The notes beneath the pieces were generated by a model. That model made no database searches. It was not told where the DNA came from and saw only the letters and a program-made list of their open reading frames with translations. Positions 35,545 through 45,255 of a DNA stretch of 64,000 nucleotides are shown piece after piece. This DNA comes from Gammaproteobacteria bacterium. GTDB taxonomy: Bacteria > Pseudomonadota > Gammaproteobacteria > Eutrophobiales > Eutrophobiaceae. The position numbers and the translations under genes were made by a program. The stretch lies in NCBI GenBank assembly GCA_022826885.1, contig JAJDUB010000014.1:54249-118248 (forward strand), in the 5' to 3' direction. Numbering within the stretch: the stretch's first letter is position 1; each line of letters starts with the position of its first letter.

Positions 35545-36879
35545 ATGAGTATTCGTTTTACATCTGTTAAGTCTCTGTTTCTCTGTTGCGCATTGCTGGC
35601 CTGCGCGTTCATGGTTACCCCTGTATTCATTGCAGTTACGACGCCTGACGCGGCCGCGCAGGAATCGGGTTCGGGAGAGAAGCGCAAGACCCGGAAAACG
35701 CCTTCCATGAGTGAGAAGGTATACAATAAACTGACCGAAGCCCAGGAACTTATCGAGGCAAGGAATTACGATGCAGGCCTGGCGGCATTGAGCGACCTGG
35801 CGACGGAACCGAAACTGTCGGACTACGAAAAGGCCCAGTTGTACAATTATTTTGCCTACACCTATTTCACCCTGGAGCGGTACGATGACGCCATCGACTC
35901 CTATGAAATAGTGCTGCAGCAGCCGGACCTGCCCGAGGCGCTGGAGACCAATTCCTTATATACCCTCGCCCAGCTTTATTTCATCATCGAGAATTACCGG
36001 AAGGCGGTCGATGTGATCAACAAGTGGTTTACCCTGACGGAGAAACCCACCGAGAATGCCTACATGCTGCTGGGCCAGGGCTACTACCAGTTGGAAGAGT
36101 ACAAGAACTCGCTGGTGCCGCTGGAGAAGGCTTATGCCATGGTCAAGGGCCGCGGCGATATCCCGAAGGAAAACCTGCTGCTGCTGTTGCGGGTGAACCA
36201 TTTCAACCTCAATGATTATGAGAACATGCTCAAGCTGCTGAAGGAACTGGTCGTGTACTACCCCAAGCCGGAATACTGGCTGACCATGGCCGGCACCTAT
36301 TCGGAATTGAAGCGGCTGGACAAGCAGATGTCCATCCTGGAGATGCTGTATGAGGCAGGTATGCTGCAACGGGGCAACCAGCAATTGAACCTGGCCAACC
36401 TGTACATGTTGCATGAAGCGCCCTACAAAGCGGCGGTGTTGCTGGAGAAGGGCATGGGAGAGGGGAAGATTGAGGAAAATATCAGGAACCTCAGGCTGCT
36501 GTCCCAGGCCTGGTTGCAGGCCCAGGAGAATGAGAAATCACTTCCGCCCCTGATACAGGCTGCCCGGTTGTCCAAGGACGGTGAACTGGATATGCGCATT
36601 GCCCAGGCCTACATCAACCTTTACCGGTACGAGGAAGCTGTGGAGGCGCTCAGGACGGCATTCAAGAAAGGCGGCCTGAAGCGCGCCGACCAGGCCAATA
36701 TCATGCTGGGCCTTGCCCTGTTCGAAACGCAGAAATTTGACGCATCCATCAAAGCCTTCACCGAAGCCGGCAAGGACAAGCGCAGCCGCAAGGCCGCCGA
36801 GACCTGGTTGGGCTACGTCAACAGCGAGAAAAGCAGAAAGAAACAACTGGAAGAGAGCCTCAAACAACGTCGCAGTTAA
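35545..36879 (+). CDS. Tetratricopeptide-repeat protein of the TonB operon
   Basis: This exported protein of about 444 residues has a signal peptide (FLCCALLACAFMVTPVFIA) and then a linker. Several TPR-type helical pairs follow across residues 60-440 (YEKAQLYNYFAYTYFTLERY, YDDAIDSYEIVLQQPDLPEA, YRKAVDVINKWF, LMLGQGYY-like units). Such a TPR gene closes the ttpC-exbB-exbD-tonB operon in vibrios and other marine Gammaproteobacteria and is probably a periplasmic scaffold. The start is ATG 35545, with GGAG 10 bp upstream. There are 25 bp before the ETF-QO gene, so read-through is possible. Confidence 0.88.
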   Translation: MSIRFTSVKSLFLCCALLACAFMVTPVFIAVTTPDAAAQESGSGEKRKTRKTPSMSEKVYNKLTEAQELIEARNYDAGLAALSDLATEPKLSDYEKAQLYNYFAYTYFTLERYDDAIDSYEIVLQQPDLPEALETNSLYTLAQLYFIIENYRKAVDVINKWFTLTEKPTENAYMLLGQGYYQLEEYKNSLVPLEKAYAMVKGRGDIPKENLLLLLRVNHFNLNDYENMLKLLKELVVYYPKPEYWLTMAGTYSELKRLDKQMSILEMLYEAGMLQRGNQQLNLANLYMLHEAPYKAAVLLEKGMGEGKIEENIRNLRLLSQAWLQAQENEKSLPPLIQAARLSKDGELDMRIAQAYINLYRYEEAVEALRTAFKKGGLKRADQANIMLGLALFETQKFDASIKAFTEAGKDKRSRKAAETWLGYVNSEKSRKKQLEESLKQRRS

Positions 36880-36904
36880 TGTTATCCGCAGCGGATAATC
36901 AACC

Positions 36905-38566
36905 ATGACTGAGACCGCGCAACGCGAGGCCATGGAATATGATGTCGTCATTGTCGGCGGGGGGCCGGCAGGACTCGCGACAGCCATTCACCTCAAGACA
37001 CTGGCGCAACAGCGGGGCAGGGACATCAGTGTCTGCCTGCTGGAGAAAGGTTCGGAAATAGGCGCCCATATCCTTTCAGGGGCTGTGCTGGAAACGCGTG
37101 CTCTGGATGAACTGATCCCGGACTGGCAACAACGGGGAGCGCCGTTGAATACCCCGGTCGACAGGGACCTCATGTACTTCCTGACAAGCGACAAATCCGC
37201 GGTCAGGGTTCCCGCCCCTTTTGTCCCTTCGAGCATGCACAACCAGGGCAACTACATAGTCAGCCTGGGCAACGTTTGCCGCTGGCTGGCGGAGCAGGCT
37301 GAGGCGCTGGAGGTCGAGATATATCCCGGTTTTGCGGCGACGGAGGTCCTGGTCGATGCCGAGGGATGTGTCACAGGCGTGGCGACCGGCGACATGGGCA
37401 TATCCACTACCGGAGAACGGAAGGATTCCTTTGAGCCCGGCATGGAACTCCACGCACGCTACACGGTTTTTGCCGAAGGCAGCCGGGGTCACCTGGGCCG
37501 GCAACTCATTGACAGGTATAGACTTGATGAGGGTTGTGACCCCCAGCATTACGGTCTCGGAATCAAGGAACTGTGGGAGGTTGAACCGGAGAAATTCCAG
37601 CCCGGGCTGGTCGTGCATGGTTCAGGCTGGCCGTTGAGCAATGAAGCCTCCGGCGGTTTTTTCCTGTATCACCTGGACCGGAACCAGGTAGTGGTGGGCT
37701 TGATCATCGACCTGAATTATTCCAATCCATACATCAGTCCGTTTGATGAATTTCAAAGATTCAAGCACCATCCCGTGATTGCCGCTACCCTGGGCGGCGG
37801 CCGGCGCCTGGCGTACGGCGCCCGGTCCATCACCAAGGGAGGATTGAATTCATTGCCGAAAATGTCCATGCCGGGCGCCCTGCTGGTCGGGTGTGACGCG
37901 GGCACGCTGAATTTTGCAAAGATCAAGGGGACACACACCGCCATGAAGTCCGGCATGGTGGCCGCGGAAACACTGATGCAGGAACTCGAAACGGAAGGCG
38001 CCGCAGGAAATGACCTGCTTGCCTACGGCGATAATTTTCGCGCTTCCTGGGCGCATAACGATATATACCGCTCACGGAACTTCGGCGCGGCCCTGCACAA
38101 ATTCGGAATGTACCTTGGGGCAGCGTTTAATCTTGTCGAGCAGTCCATATTTTCCGGCAGACTGCCGATTACCCTGCGTGACAGACAGGCTGATAATGAA
38201 TGCCTGAAGCCGGCTGCAGAGTGCAGGGAAATCAGTTATCCGAAACCGGACGGCGACCTGAGCTTTGACAAACTGTCCTCGGTATTCATCTCAAATACCA
38301 ACCATGAAGAAGATCAGCCCTGCCACCTGACGCTCAAGGATGAAGAAGTTCCGATAGATACTAACTTGAGCCTGTATGCAGCGCCTGAACAGCGCTATTG
38401 CCCCGCCGGCGTGTACGAGATAGTATCCGAAAACGACCGGGCGAGACTGCAGATCAATGCCCAGAACTGCGTGCATTGTAAAACCTGTGATATCAAGGAT
38501 CCCACCCAGAATATCGTCTGGGTGCCGCCGGAAGGCGGGGGAGGGCCGAACTATCCCAATATGTAG
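36905..38566 (+). CDS. Electron-transfer flavoprotein-ubiquinone oxidoreductase
   Basis: ETF-QO passes electrons from ETF (fatty-acid and amino-acid dehydrogenases) to membrane ubiquinone. The 553-residue length is normal. The FAD Rossmann motif is near the start (VVIVGGGPAGLATAIHLK). The membrane and ubiquinone-binding region includes GGLNSLPKMSMPGALLVGCD. The [4Fe-4S] ligands lie at the C-terminus: YCPAGVYE and CVHCKTCDIKDP give four Cys. The final PEGGGGPNYPNM is a family hallmark. etfA and etfB are not in the window. It may share a transcript with the TonB operon 25 bp upstream. Confidence 0.95.
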   Translation: MTETAQREAMEYDVVIVGGGPAGLATAIHLKTLAQQRGRDISVCLLEKGSEIGAHILSGAVLETRALDELIPDWQQRGAPLNTPVDRDLMYFLTSDKSAVRVPAPFVPSSMHNQGNYIVSLGNVCRWLAEQAEALEVEIYPGFAATEVLVDAEGCVTGVATGDMGISTTGERKDSFEPGMELHARYTVFAEGSRGHLGRQLIDRYRLDEGCDPQHYGLGIKELWEVEPEKFQPGLVVHGSGWPLSNEASGGFFLYHLDRNQVVVGLIIDLNYSNPYISPFDEFQRFKHHPVIAATLGGGRRLAYGARSITKGGLNSLPKMSMPGALLVGCDAGTLNFAKIKGTHTAMKSGMVAAETLMQELETEGAAGNDLLAYGDNFRASWAHNDIYRSRNFGAALHKFGMYLGAAFNLVEQSIFSGRLPITLRDRQADNECLKPAAECREISYPKPDGDLSFDKLSSVFISNTNHEEDQPCHLTLKDEEVPIDTNLSLYAAPEQRYCPAGVYEIVSENDRARLQINAQNCVHCKTCDIKDPTQNIVWVPPEGGGGPNYPNM

Positions 38567-38573
38567 CCCCTAA

Positions 38574-39542
38574 CTACTCCCATTCCAGCTCCAGGAAAGC
38601 CCTGGAGACGTTGCGTCCATGGTTCTGTTCGTGCAGCAACCATTCGGTTTTTTCTGTTTTACCGACGATTTCTATCACTTCCTCCATGAATGTTCCCTTG
38701 CCTATCTCCTTCCTGGTCTCGCGTAACAGCATATTCAGGTAACTATCCTGCGCGTTTGCTGCATCCGGCCAGGGCAGGGTAATGGTTCCATGACCGGGGA
38801 TTACGTGATTTGCCTGTTGTGTCTTCAGTGTTTCCATGGTCTTCAACCATCCCTTCAGGCTGGCATCGAAGACCGGTATCCTTTCTATGAAAAGCAGGTC
38901 GGACAGCCAGAGTGTCCCGGTTTTATGATCATAAATCGACAGGTCGGTATAGGTGTGGCCCGGGGGGTGTGCCCTGAGCGTAATTACCCGGTTGCCGAGG
39001 TCAAGATCCAGCGTATCGGCAACCGTGATGTCAGGACCGATAATCGAGGCTTCCGACGGGTTTTCTCCCAGTTCTGCGGCAAATTCAGACAGGAAGAAGG
39101 AACGGTTCTGCTCCATTTCCTCAACCAGGTTTTCATGGCCGACGAATTCAGGAGCAAACTCCTTGAACGCGATATTGCCCAGCACGTGGTCAAAGTGAAT
39201 ATGGGTATTGATCACGTAGCATACAGGCAGGGAGGATTTGCTTTTGATGGCCTTTTTCAGGGCGAGACCAGTGGCGACGGAGCCGCCAGTGTCAATGACA
39301 GCAATGCATTCGTCTCCGATTATGAAGCCTATATTGGCTATATCGTCGTGGTCCGGGTGATCCAGGTCCACGTGTTTACCCTGGTGGACGTAAATTCCCT
39401 CACTGATGCCGGTCAGGTTGAACACTTTTTCCTGTTCTTCGGAAGCATGGGCGTAACCGGTCAATGCGGAAAACAGGCATAGCGCGGAAAAAATCATGCT
39501 GGACTTCAGTGCGGAATGATAGACGGGCATCGGGAATGGCAT
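38574..39542 (-). CDS. Exported metallo-beta-lactamase-fold hydrolase
   Basis: This 322-residue protein has a signal peptide (SMIFSALCLFSALTGYAHA) and an MBL-fold domain. Zinc ligands are visible in VINTHIHFDHVLGN, AHPPGHTYTDLSIY and VIPGHGTITLP, with the bridging Asp in LWLSDLLF. This pattern resembles the SoxH-like and quinoprotein-relay zinc hydrolases that are exported and act on small thiols or unknown substrates; a true beta-lactamase is less likely. The reaction is unknown. It is convergent with ETF-QO, with 7 bp between the stops, and divergent from the ydcH-like gene. Confidence 0.82.
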   Translation of the reverse strand: MPFPMPVYHSALKSSMIFSALCLFSALTGYAHASEEQEKVFNLTGISEGIYVHQGKHVDLDHPDHDDIANIGFIIGDECIAVIDTGGSVATGLALKKAIKSKSSLPVCYVINTHIHFDHVLGNIAFKEFAPEFVGHENLVEEMEQNRSFFLSEFAAELGENPSEASIIGPDITVADTLDLDLGNRVITLRAHPPGHTYTDLSIYDHKTGTLWLSDLLFIERIPVFDASLKGWLKTMETLKTQQANHVIPGHGTITLPWPDAANAQDSYLNMLLRETRKEIGKGTFMEEVIEIVGKTEKTEWLLHEQNHGRNVSRAFLELEWE

Positions 39543-39595
39543 CCTGTTTAATAATGATAGTTGTATTTTACGCTAATGATAAGAAATTTTGCTTG

Positions 39596-39617
39596 TAGTC
39601 CAAGAAAATTTGGACTA
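39596..39617. promoter_or_regulatory. Operator-like dyad between MBL and YdcH-like genes
   Basis: TAGTCCAA-gaaaat-TTGGACTA is a perfect 8-bp inverted repeat centred in the 127-bp divergent region. It is a likely binding site for a dimeric regulator or part of a shared promoter. Confidence 0.4.
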
Positions 39618-39669
39618 ACTTTAGATTATGAAATCCCCATAATGAAAACCTGATTTGAAGGAGGACTCT

Positions 39670-39897
39670 ATGTTTGAATATGAGCAGGAGATAGTCGATG
39701 CATTACTGAACGAGAACGAAAATTTTAAACGGCTGTATTCAAGACATGGCGAATTGAAGGAGAAAGTCAAGGATGCCAATTCCGGAGTAACTCCCCTCGA
39801 CGGCTACGCGCTGGATACCCTGAAAAAAGAGAAACTGCACGTCAAGGACCAGATGGCGGCAATGATCAACCGATACCGCCAGGCCCAGGCGAACTGA
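39670..39897 (+). CDS. YdcH/DUF465 family small helical protein
   Basis: This 75-residue protein consists of an alpha-helical hairpin. It has the family pattern FKRLYSRHGELKEKVKDAN followed by LDTLKKEKLHVKDQMAAMIN. The start is ATG 39670, because GAAGGAGG lies 7 bp upstream. The YdcH family has no established function. The gene stands alone, with a dyad upstream and a strong terminator 25 bp after its stop. Confidence 0.9.
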   Translation: MFEYEQEIVDALLNENENFKRLYSRHGELKEKVKDANSGVTPLDGYALDTLKKEKLHVKDQMAAMINRYRQAQAN

Positions 39898-39922
39898 AAC
39901 ACCAGTGGCATAAATAACCTGT

Positions 39923-39953
39923 AAAAAAACCCCGTTATTGACGGGGTTTTTTT
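39923..39953. terminator. Bidirectional rho-independent terminator
   Basis: A7, CCCCGT, a 5-nt loop, ACGGGG and T7 form a canonical terminator. It serves both the YdcH-like gene (+) and the TauE/SafE gene (-) that ends 10 bp later. Confidence 0.85.
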
Positions 39954-39962
39954 CAGGGACTT

Positions 39963-40748
39963 CTACAACACTGCCAGGCGCCCGCCGATCAGCATCAACA
40001 TCAGGGCAAGCAGCATGCGCATGAATTTTTCCGGTAACTGGACACCGGCGTGACTCCCCAGGTAGATACCCGGGAGCGAGCCGATTATCAGGCTGAGCAG
40101 CAATTGAAAGTCTACCGAGCCCAGGTGCCAGTGGCCAAGGCCTGCTATCGCGGTAATGGGTACTGCGTGGGCGAGGTCCGTACCGACAATTCTTACGGTA
40201 TTAAACCGGGGATAGAGAAAAAACAGGAACGCCGCGCCAAGGGCGCCGGCGCCCACCGACGAGAAAGTCACCAGGATGCCGATAATGAAGCCGGCAAGCA
40301 CGGTCATCGGCGCGCGTAATCTTCTATGGATGATACGTATAAACTGGAACGGCTCAGTTCTGCCAAGAGACTGTAACTGGCTTTTGAACAAAATAACCAG
40401 CGACGTCAAAATCAGGGCTATACTGAGCATGGAGGTAATGATGGGCTCATAGTTGATGCCCATGCCAGCCAGTTGTTTCAGTATCAGAACGGAAAGCAGG
40501 GTAGCCGGTATGCTGCCGGCGGACAGCAGCCTGACAACTCTCCAGTCAATTGTCCGCTGCCTGTGATGGGATAAAATTCCCCCTCCCTTGGTTATGGCGG
40601 CATATAACAGGTCGGTTCCCACCGCCACCGCCGGCTTGATGCTGAAAACAAGCACCAGGATCGGCGTCATCAGGGAACCGCCCCCCACGCCGGTAAGTCC
40701 GATAATAAAGCCGACAACGAAGCCGGCAAAGGTAAATCCAAAGTCCAT
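39963..40748 (-). CDS. Sulfite exporter TauE/SafE family permease
   Basis: This 261-residue inner-membrane protein has about 8 helices and the TauE/SafE repeat architecture. The first half has GFIIGLTGVGGGSLMTPILV and the second half GILVTFSSVGAGALGAAFLF; these Gly-rich helices are the family's duplicated motif. Members export sulfite, sulfoacetate or related sulfur anions, or take up sulfur compounds. The gene is divergent from cysB across 126 bp and close to cysH, which supports a link to sulfur metabolism. Its direction of transport is not decidable. Confidence 0.88.
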   Translation of the reverse strand: MDFGFTFAGFVVGFIIGLTGVGGGSLMTPILVLVFSIKPAVAVGTDLLYAAITKGGGILSHHRQRTIDWRVVRLLSAGSIPATLLSVLILKQLAGMGINYEPIITSMLSIALILTSLVILFKSQLQSLGRTEPFQFIRIIHRRLRAPMTVLAGFIIGILVTFSSVGAGALGAAFLFFLYPRFNTVRIVGTDLAHAVPITAIAGLGHWHLGSVDFQLLLSLIIGSLPGIYLGSHAGVQLPEKFMRMLLALMLMLIGGRLAVL

Positions 40749-40776
40749 AAGAGCGTTACGTCAGATTAAAAAAAGA

Positions 40777-40812
40777 GAGACACTTTAAGCCTTATTATTT
40801 ATACTTAAAAGT
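40777..40812 (+). promoter_or_regulatory. Candidate cysB promoter with overlapping dyad
   Basis: GAGACA (4 of 6 matches to -35) and TATACT are 17 bp apart. The TATACT overlaps the right half of the imperfect dyad ACTTTAAG/CTTAAAAGT. This arrangement would suit autorepression by CysB, a known behaviour of the family. Confidence 0.35.
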
Positions 40813-40817
40813 GATAA

Positions 40818-41849
<1,032 letters not shown>

Positions 41850-42581
41850 TTAGGAGCCAGGGGCCAGATTCCCCGCGTGCAGGCCGCATTCCTTCAAGGT
41901 CTCCTCTTCCCACCACCAGCGTCCCTCGCGTTCATGCTGGTTGGGCAATACCGGACGGGTGCAAGGCTCACAGCCGATACTGGTGTAACCTCTGCCGTGC
42001 AATTCATTGAAGGGCACGTCGTTGGCGCGGATATAACCCCAGACCTGCTTTGACGTCCAGTTCGACAAGGGGTTGAATTTGTACAAGGCACGCCCCGGGG
42101 TGGAAAATGCCGAATCGGTTTCCATCACGCTTACATTGGCCCTGGTGGGGCTCTGGTCCTTCCTCTGGCCGGTGACCCAGGCATCCAGCGTTTGCAGTTT
42201 ACGCCGCAGGGGAGCGATTTTTCGGACTCCGCAGCATTCCTTATGGCCGTCCTTGTAGAAACTGTATAACCCTTTATCCCGTACGAATGCCTCCAGTTGC
42301 GCGGCATCCGGAGACAACACTTCAAGTTCGATATTGTAATGCTCCCTGACCTGCTCCAGGAAACGGTAGGTTTCACTATGCAAACGGCCCGTATCCAGCG
42401 AGAAGACTTTCAGGCTGGAAGTTATACGGCTGGCGATATCGATGAGCACTACATCTTCAGCGCCGCTGAAGGATATGGCTATATTGTCGAAATTACCATA
42501 GGCGAGGCGCAGGATATCGGCCGGTCCCTTATCCTGGTAGGTTTTTGCATGGGTTTCAATGTCAAAAGTTTCTGTTGTCAT
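41850..42581 (-). CDS. cysH: Assimilatory APS/PAPS reductase CysH (iron-sulfur type)
   Basis: CysH reduces activated sulfate to sulfite with thioredoxin. The 243-residue protein has the P-loop-like [14 protein letters not shown]. It also has four extra Cys, in KECCGVRK and GCEPCTRPV, that bind a [4Fe-4S] cluster. This marks the bacterial APS-reductase subtype (Pseudomonas-like) rather than the cluster-free enterobacterial PAPS reductase. The redox-active C-terminal ECGLH is present. After it, a short tail (AGNLAPGS) is encoded by a G+C-rich sequence that resembles repeat-derived termini elsewhere in the window. Its stop abuts that of cysB. Confidence 0.93.
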   Translation of the reverse strand: MTTETFDIETHAKTYQDKGPADILRLAYGNFDNIAISFSGAEDVVLIDIASRITSSLKVFSLDTGRLHSETYRFLEQVREHYNIELEVLSPDAAQLEAFVRDKGLYSFYKDGHKECCGVRKIAPLRRKLQTLDAWVTGQRKDQSPTRANVSVMETDSAFSTPGRALYKFNPLSNWTSKQVWGYIRANDVPFNELHGRGYTSIGCEPCTRPVLPNQHEREGRWWWEEETLKECGLHAGNLAPGS

Positions 42582-42687
42582 GATCTGCTTTCAAATAGTA
42601 CGGAACAAAACAGGGTTTTGCCCTGTTCGGTGAAAAGGCGGCATTCTAACAGCATTACTTATTCCAATCTATAATAAGTAATGCTAT

Positions 42688-43401
42688 TTATAGCTTGTTT
42701 TGATATATAAACTGCACCCACTGCATATCCATCTGCTCTATCAGCTTTTCCCATAACGATGCGGGGTCATCCGTGAATATCAGGTCGATATCCGCCCTGG
42801 ACAAGAGCCAGTCGCCGCGCAGCAGTTCCCGTTCCAGTTGGCCGGGAAACCAGCCCGCATACCCCGCATACAGGCGGATGCGAAGCCGCCCGGGTTCCCG
42901 CTCCAGCAGGTTTTGTACGCCCTTCAGGTCGGTAATCTGAAAGACATTTCCGATAACGGAGTGATAATCACCGAGATCAGTCTCCGTTTGTACCAGCAGA
43001 CGCAGGCTGTTCAACCTGACGGGACCTCCCAGGAAAAGATTGAATGAATCCGGGTCCAGTTCCCCCAGCTCAGGGAGAATCTCATGTGCGGGTTTGTCAA
43101 GCGGACGGTTGAGTACCAGACCGACAGTTCCGGTGTCCTCGTATTCCGTAATCAGCAGCACGGTGCCGGCAAAATTAGGATCGGGCATGGACTTTTTGGC
43201 GATCAGGAACACGCCGCGCTCGAGCCTCACCTGTTCATCCATTTCCTGCGTCCGGAGGGCCGTAGGATGTTCGCTGGCCGGCGCGGCAAGCTGTCTGGAA
43301 TTCCCAGCGGCGATATTCATGTCCGGCAATATGGCGAGGGCCAGTAAAATCACTGCCAGGTACAGGTCTGGCAGCTTCCTGGACGCGAATTTATGATACA
43401 T
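42688..43401 (-). CDS. YqgE/AlgH-family protein with an N-terminal signal or membrane segment
   Basis: Residues 60-237 form a full AlgH/YqgE (DUF179) domain: GVFLIAKKSMPDPNFAGTVL, GLVLNRPLDKPAHEI, LFLGGPVRLNSL, YAGYAGWFPGQLERELLRGDW. The usual proteins are cytosolic and about 185 residues long, beginning just before FLIA. This one carries some 58 additional residues, including a hydrophobic stretch (LYLAVILLALAILPDMNIAA) that looks like a signal peptide or membrane anchor. It would therefore place the domain outside the cytoplasm. The family's biochemical role is unsettled; AlgH was linked to alginate regulation in Pseudomonas. It is divergent from the sulfurtransferase gene. Confidence 0.85.
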   Translation of the reverse strand: MYHKFASRKLPDLYLAVILLALAILPDMNIAAGNSRQLAAPASEHPTALRTQEMDEQVRLERGVFLIAKKSMPDPNFAGTVLLITEYEDTGTVGLVLNRPLDKPAHEILPELGELDPDSFNLFLGGPVRLNSLRLLVQTETDLGDYHSVIGNVFQITDLKGVQNLLEREPGRLRIRLYAGYAGWFPGQLERELLRGDWLLSRADIDLIFTDDPASLWEKLIEQMDMQWVQFIYQNKL

Positions 43402-43448
43402 TTTGTCCTACCGGTAACAATTCAACCCATTATATGTAACAAAAAGCC

Positions 43449-44294
43449 ATGTACAACACATTAATTCAAGCACATACGCTGAACGGGCGCCGGTCGCATC
43501 CGGACTGGGTAATCGTGGACTGCCAGTATGACCTGGCGGACAAGAATGCGGGCTATCAATCCTACCTGGCGGGGCATATTCCCGGCGCCGTTTATGCCGG
43601 GCTGCACAAGGACCTCAGCGGCAGTCAACCCGTCACCGACTGCGGCAGGCATCCCGTGCCGTCCGCGAAGGAACTTGAAGAAAAACTCTCTGCAATGGGG
43701 ATAAAAAACCGCAGCCAGGTGGTGGTTTATGACCGGTCGGGCGGCGCATACGCGGCGCGCCTGTGGTGGTTGTTGCACTATGTCGGCCATGACCGGGCAG
43801 CGGTCCTGGACGGGGGTCTGGACGCCTGGACGCAGGCCGGTTACGAACTGGAGGCAAAACAGCCTCGAGCAGTTGCCGGAAATTTCAAGGCTGTGATCAA
43901 CACCGGGCGCCTGGTCCGCCTTCACGAAGTGCCGACCATAGCCCGGCTGATTGATTCGCGCGCACCGAAAAGATACAGCGGAGAAACGGAACCGCTGGAC
44001 CGGGTGGGCGGCCACATTCCCGGAGCACTTAACCGTTACTGGAAAGACAACCTGGACGAACAGGGAAAGTTTTTACCTCCCGATAATCTTCGCCCGGCCC
44101 TGGGCGGCATTTATGGGGACGCACAGCCGGAAGACGTCACGTTTTACTGCGGTTCCGGTGTTACCGCATGTCATAACCTGCTGGCGGCCGTCCATGCCGG
44201 TTACCCCTTGCCCAGGTTGTACGCCGGTTCATGGAGTGAGTGGTGTTCCGACCCCGCGCGGCCTGTAGCGGTCGGATACGAATCCGGTGGATAG
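43449..44294 (+). CDS. sseA: Two-domain rhodanese-like sulfurtransferase
   Basis: This 281-residue protein has two rhodanese domains of the SseA/mercaptopyruvate sulfurtransferase type. The inactive N-terminal domain spans about residues 15-135 (WVIVDCQYDLADKNAG, YLAGHIPGAVYAGLHKDLSG). The catalytic C-terminal domain has its active-site loop in TFYCGSGVTACHN with Cys near residue 239. The CGSGVTA loop is typical of 3-mercaptopyruvate sulfurtransferases. It transfers sulfane sulfur to thiols or cyanide in the cytosol. Its stop overlaps the GTG start of birA by 8 bp, so the two are coupled. Confidence 0.92.
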   Translation: MYNTLIQAHTLNGRRSHPDWVIVDCQYDLADKNAGYQSYLAGHIPGAVYAGLHKDLSGSQPVTDCGRHPVPSAKELEEKLSAMGIKNRSQVVVYDRSGGAYAARLWWLLHYVGHDRAAVLDGGLDAWTQAGYELEAKQPRAVAGNFKAVINTGRLVRLHEVPTIARLIDSRAPKRYSGETEPLDRVGGHIPGALNRYWKDNLDEQGKFLPPDNLRPALGGIYGDAQPEDVTFYCGSGVTACHNLLAAVHAGYPLPRLYAGSWSEWCSDPARPVAVGYESGG

Positions 44295-45255
44295 GATAAA
44301 GCTGTTAAGTTGCCTGCTGGATAACGAATACCATTCGGGCAACAGGTTGTCGGCCCGCCTGGGTGTGAGCCGGACGGTTATCTGGAAGGGGATCAAGCAA
44401 CTTCGCAGGTATGGGCTGGAGATAGAATCCAGGCATGGAAAAGGCTATCGCCTGCACGATGAAATCGACCTGCTGGACCGGAATGAAATCCTCGGTGAAC
44501 TGGGGCAACCTGCAGGCGGATGCCGTATGGACCTCCTGTCCGGCGCTGAATCAACGAACAAATGTCTCACCGACCTGTTCGGACAACCTGAACTGCACAA
44601 GCGTATCGTGCTGGCCGAATATCAGCATGGGGGCAAGGGGCGGCGCGGCAGGAGCTGGATGTCCCCTTTCGCACGGGGGCTGTACCTGTCACTGGGATGG
44701 CATTTCGACATGGCCCCGGCCTCGTTGAACGCCTTATCCCTGGCCTCGGGCGTAGCCGTGGCGCGGACATTGGGTGAGCTGGACCTGTCCGGACTTTCCC
44801 TGAAGTGGCCCAATGACCTGATCCTGGCCGATAAAAAAGTGGGCGGCATCCTGCTGGAGGCGCGCAGTGAGACCGCGGCTTCCTGTGACGTGGTGATCGG
44901 CATAGGGATCAACATCCGTCTGGATAAGGAAACAAGAACCGGCCTGGATCAACCCGCCACCGACCTTGCCGGCCATTATCACAGCCTGCCGTCCAGGAGC
45001 AGGCTGGCAGGCAGGCTCATTGCAGGGCAGTTTTCCATGCTGGAGCGCGTCGCCTCCGGCAGGATGGAGGAATACGTGGCAGAATGGAAAAGTCTTGACT
45101 ATCTTTCGGGCAGGCAGGCGGAGTTGCACATGCCGGGGCAGGTTGTGCGCGGTCATGTCAGGGGGGTGGATGATAACGGCCTGTTACTGCTGGAAACCTG
45201 CGGCAATATCGAGAAATTCAGCAGTGGCGAACTTAGGGTAAGGGCGATAAGTTGA
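44287..45255 (+). CDS. birA: Biotin protein ligase / biotin operon repressor BirA
   Basis: BirA attaches biotin to acetyl-CoA carboxylase and represses biotin genes. The 322 residues contain an N-terminal winged helix (LLSCLLDNEYHSGNRLSARL, GVSRTVIWKGIKQLRRYGLE). The ligase domain follows with AEYQHGGKGRRGRSWMSPFA (the biotinyl-AMP loop), SLKWPNDLI and GGILLEARSE, then a C-terminal SH3-like domain. The bifunctional layout is complete. The start is a GTG at 44287 inside the end of sseA. The stop TGA overlaps the TTG start of coaX by 4 bp. Confidence 0.95.
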   Translation: MDRIKLLSCLLDNEYHSGNRLSARLGVSRTVIWKGIKQLRRYGLEIESRHGKGYRLHDEIDLLDRNEILGELGQPAGGCRMDLLSGAESTNKCLTDLFGQPELHKRIVLAEYQHGGKGRRGRSWMSPFARGLYLSLGWHFDMAPASLNALSLASGVAVARTLGELDLSGLSLKWPNDLILADKKVGGILLEARSETAASCDVVIGIGINIRLDKETRTGLDQPATDLAGHYHSLPSRSRLAGRLIAGQFSMLERVASGRMEEYVAEWKSLDYLSGRQAELHMPGQVVRGHVRGVDDNGLLLLETCGNIEKFSSGELRVRAIS

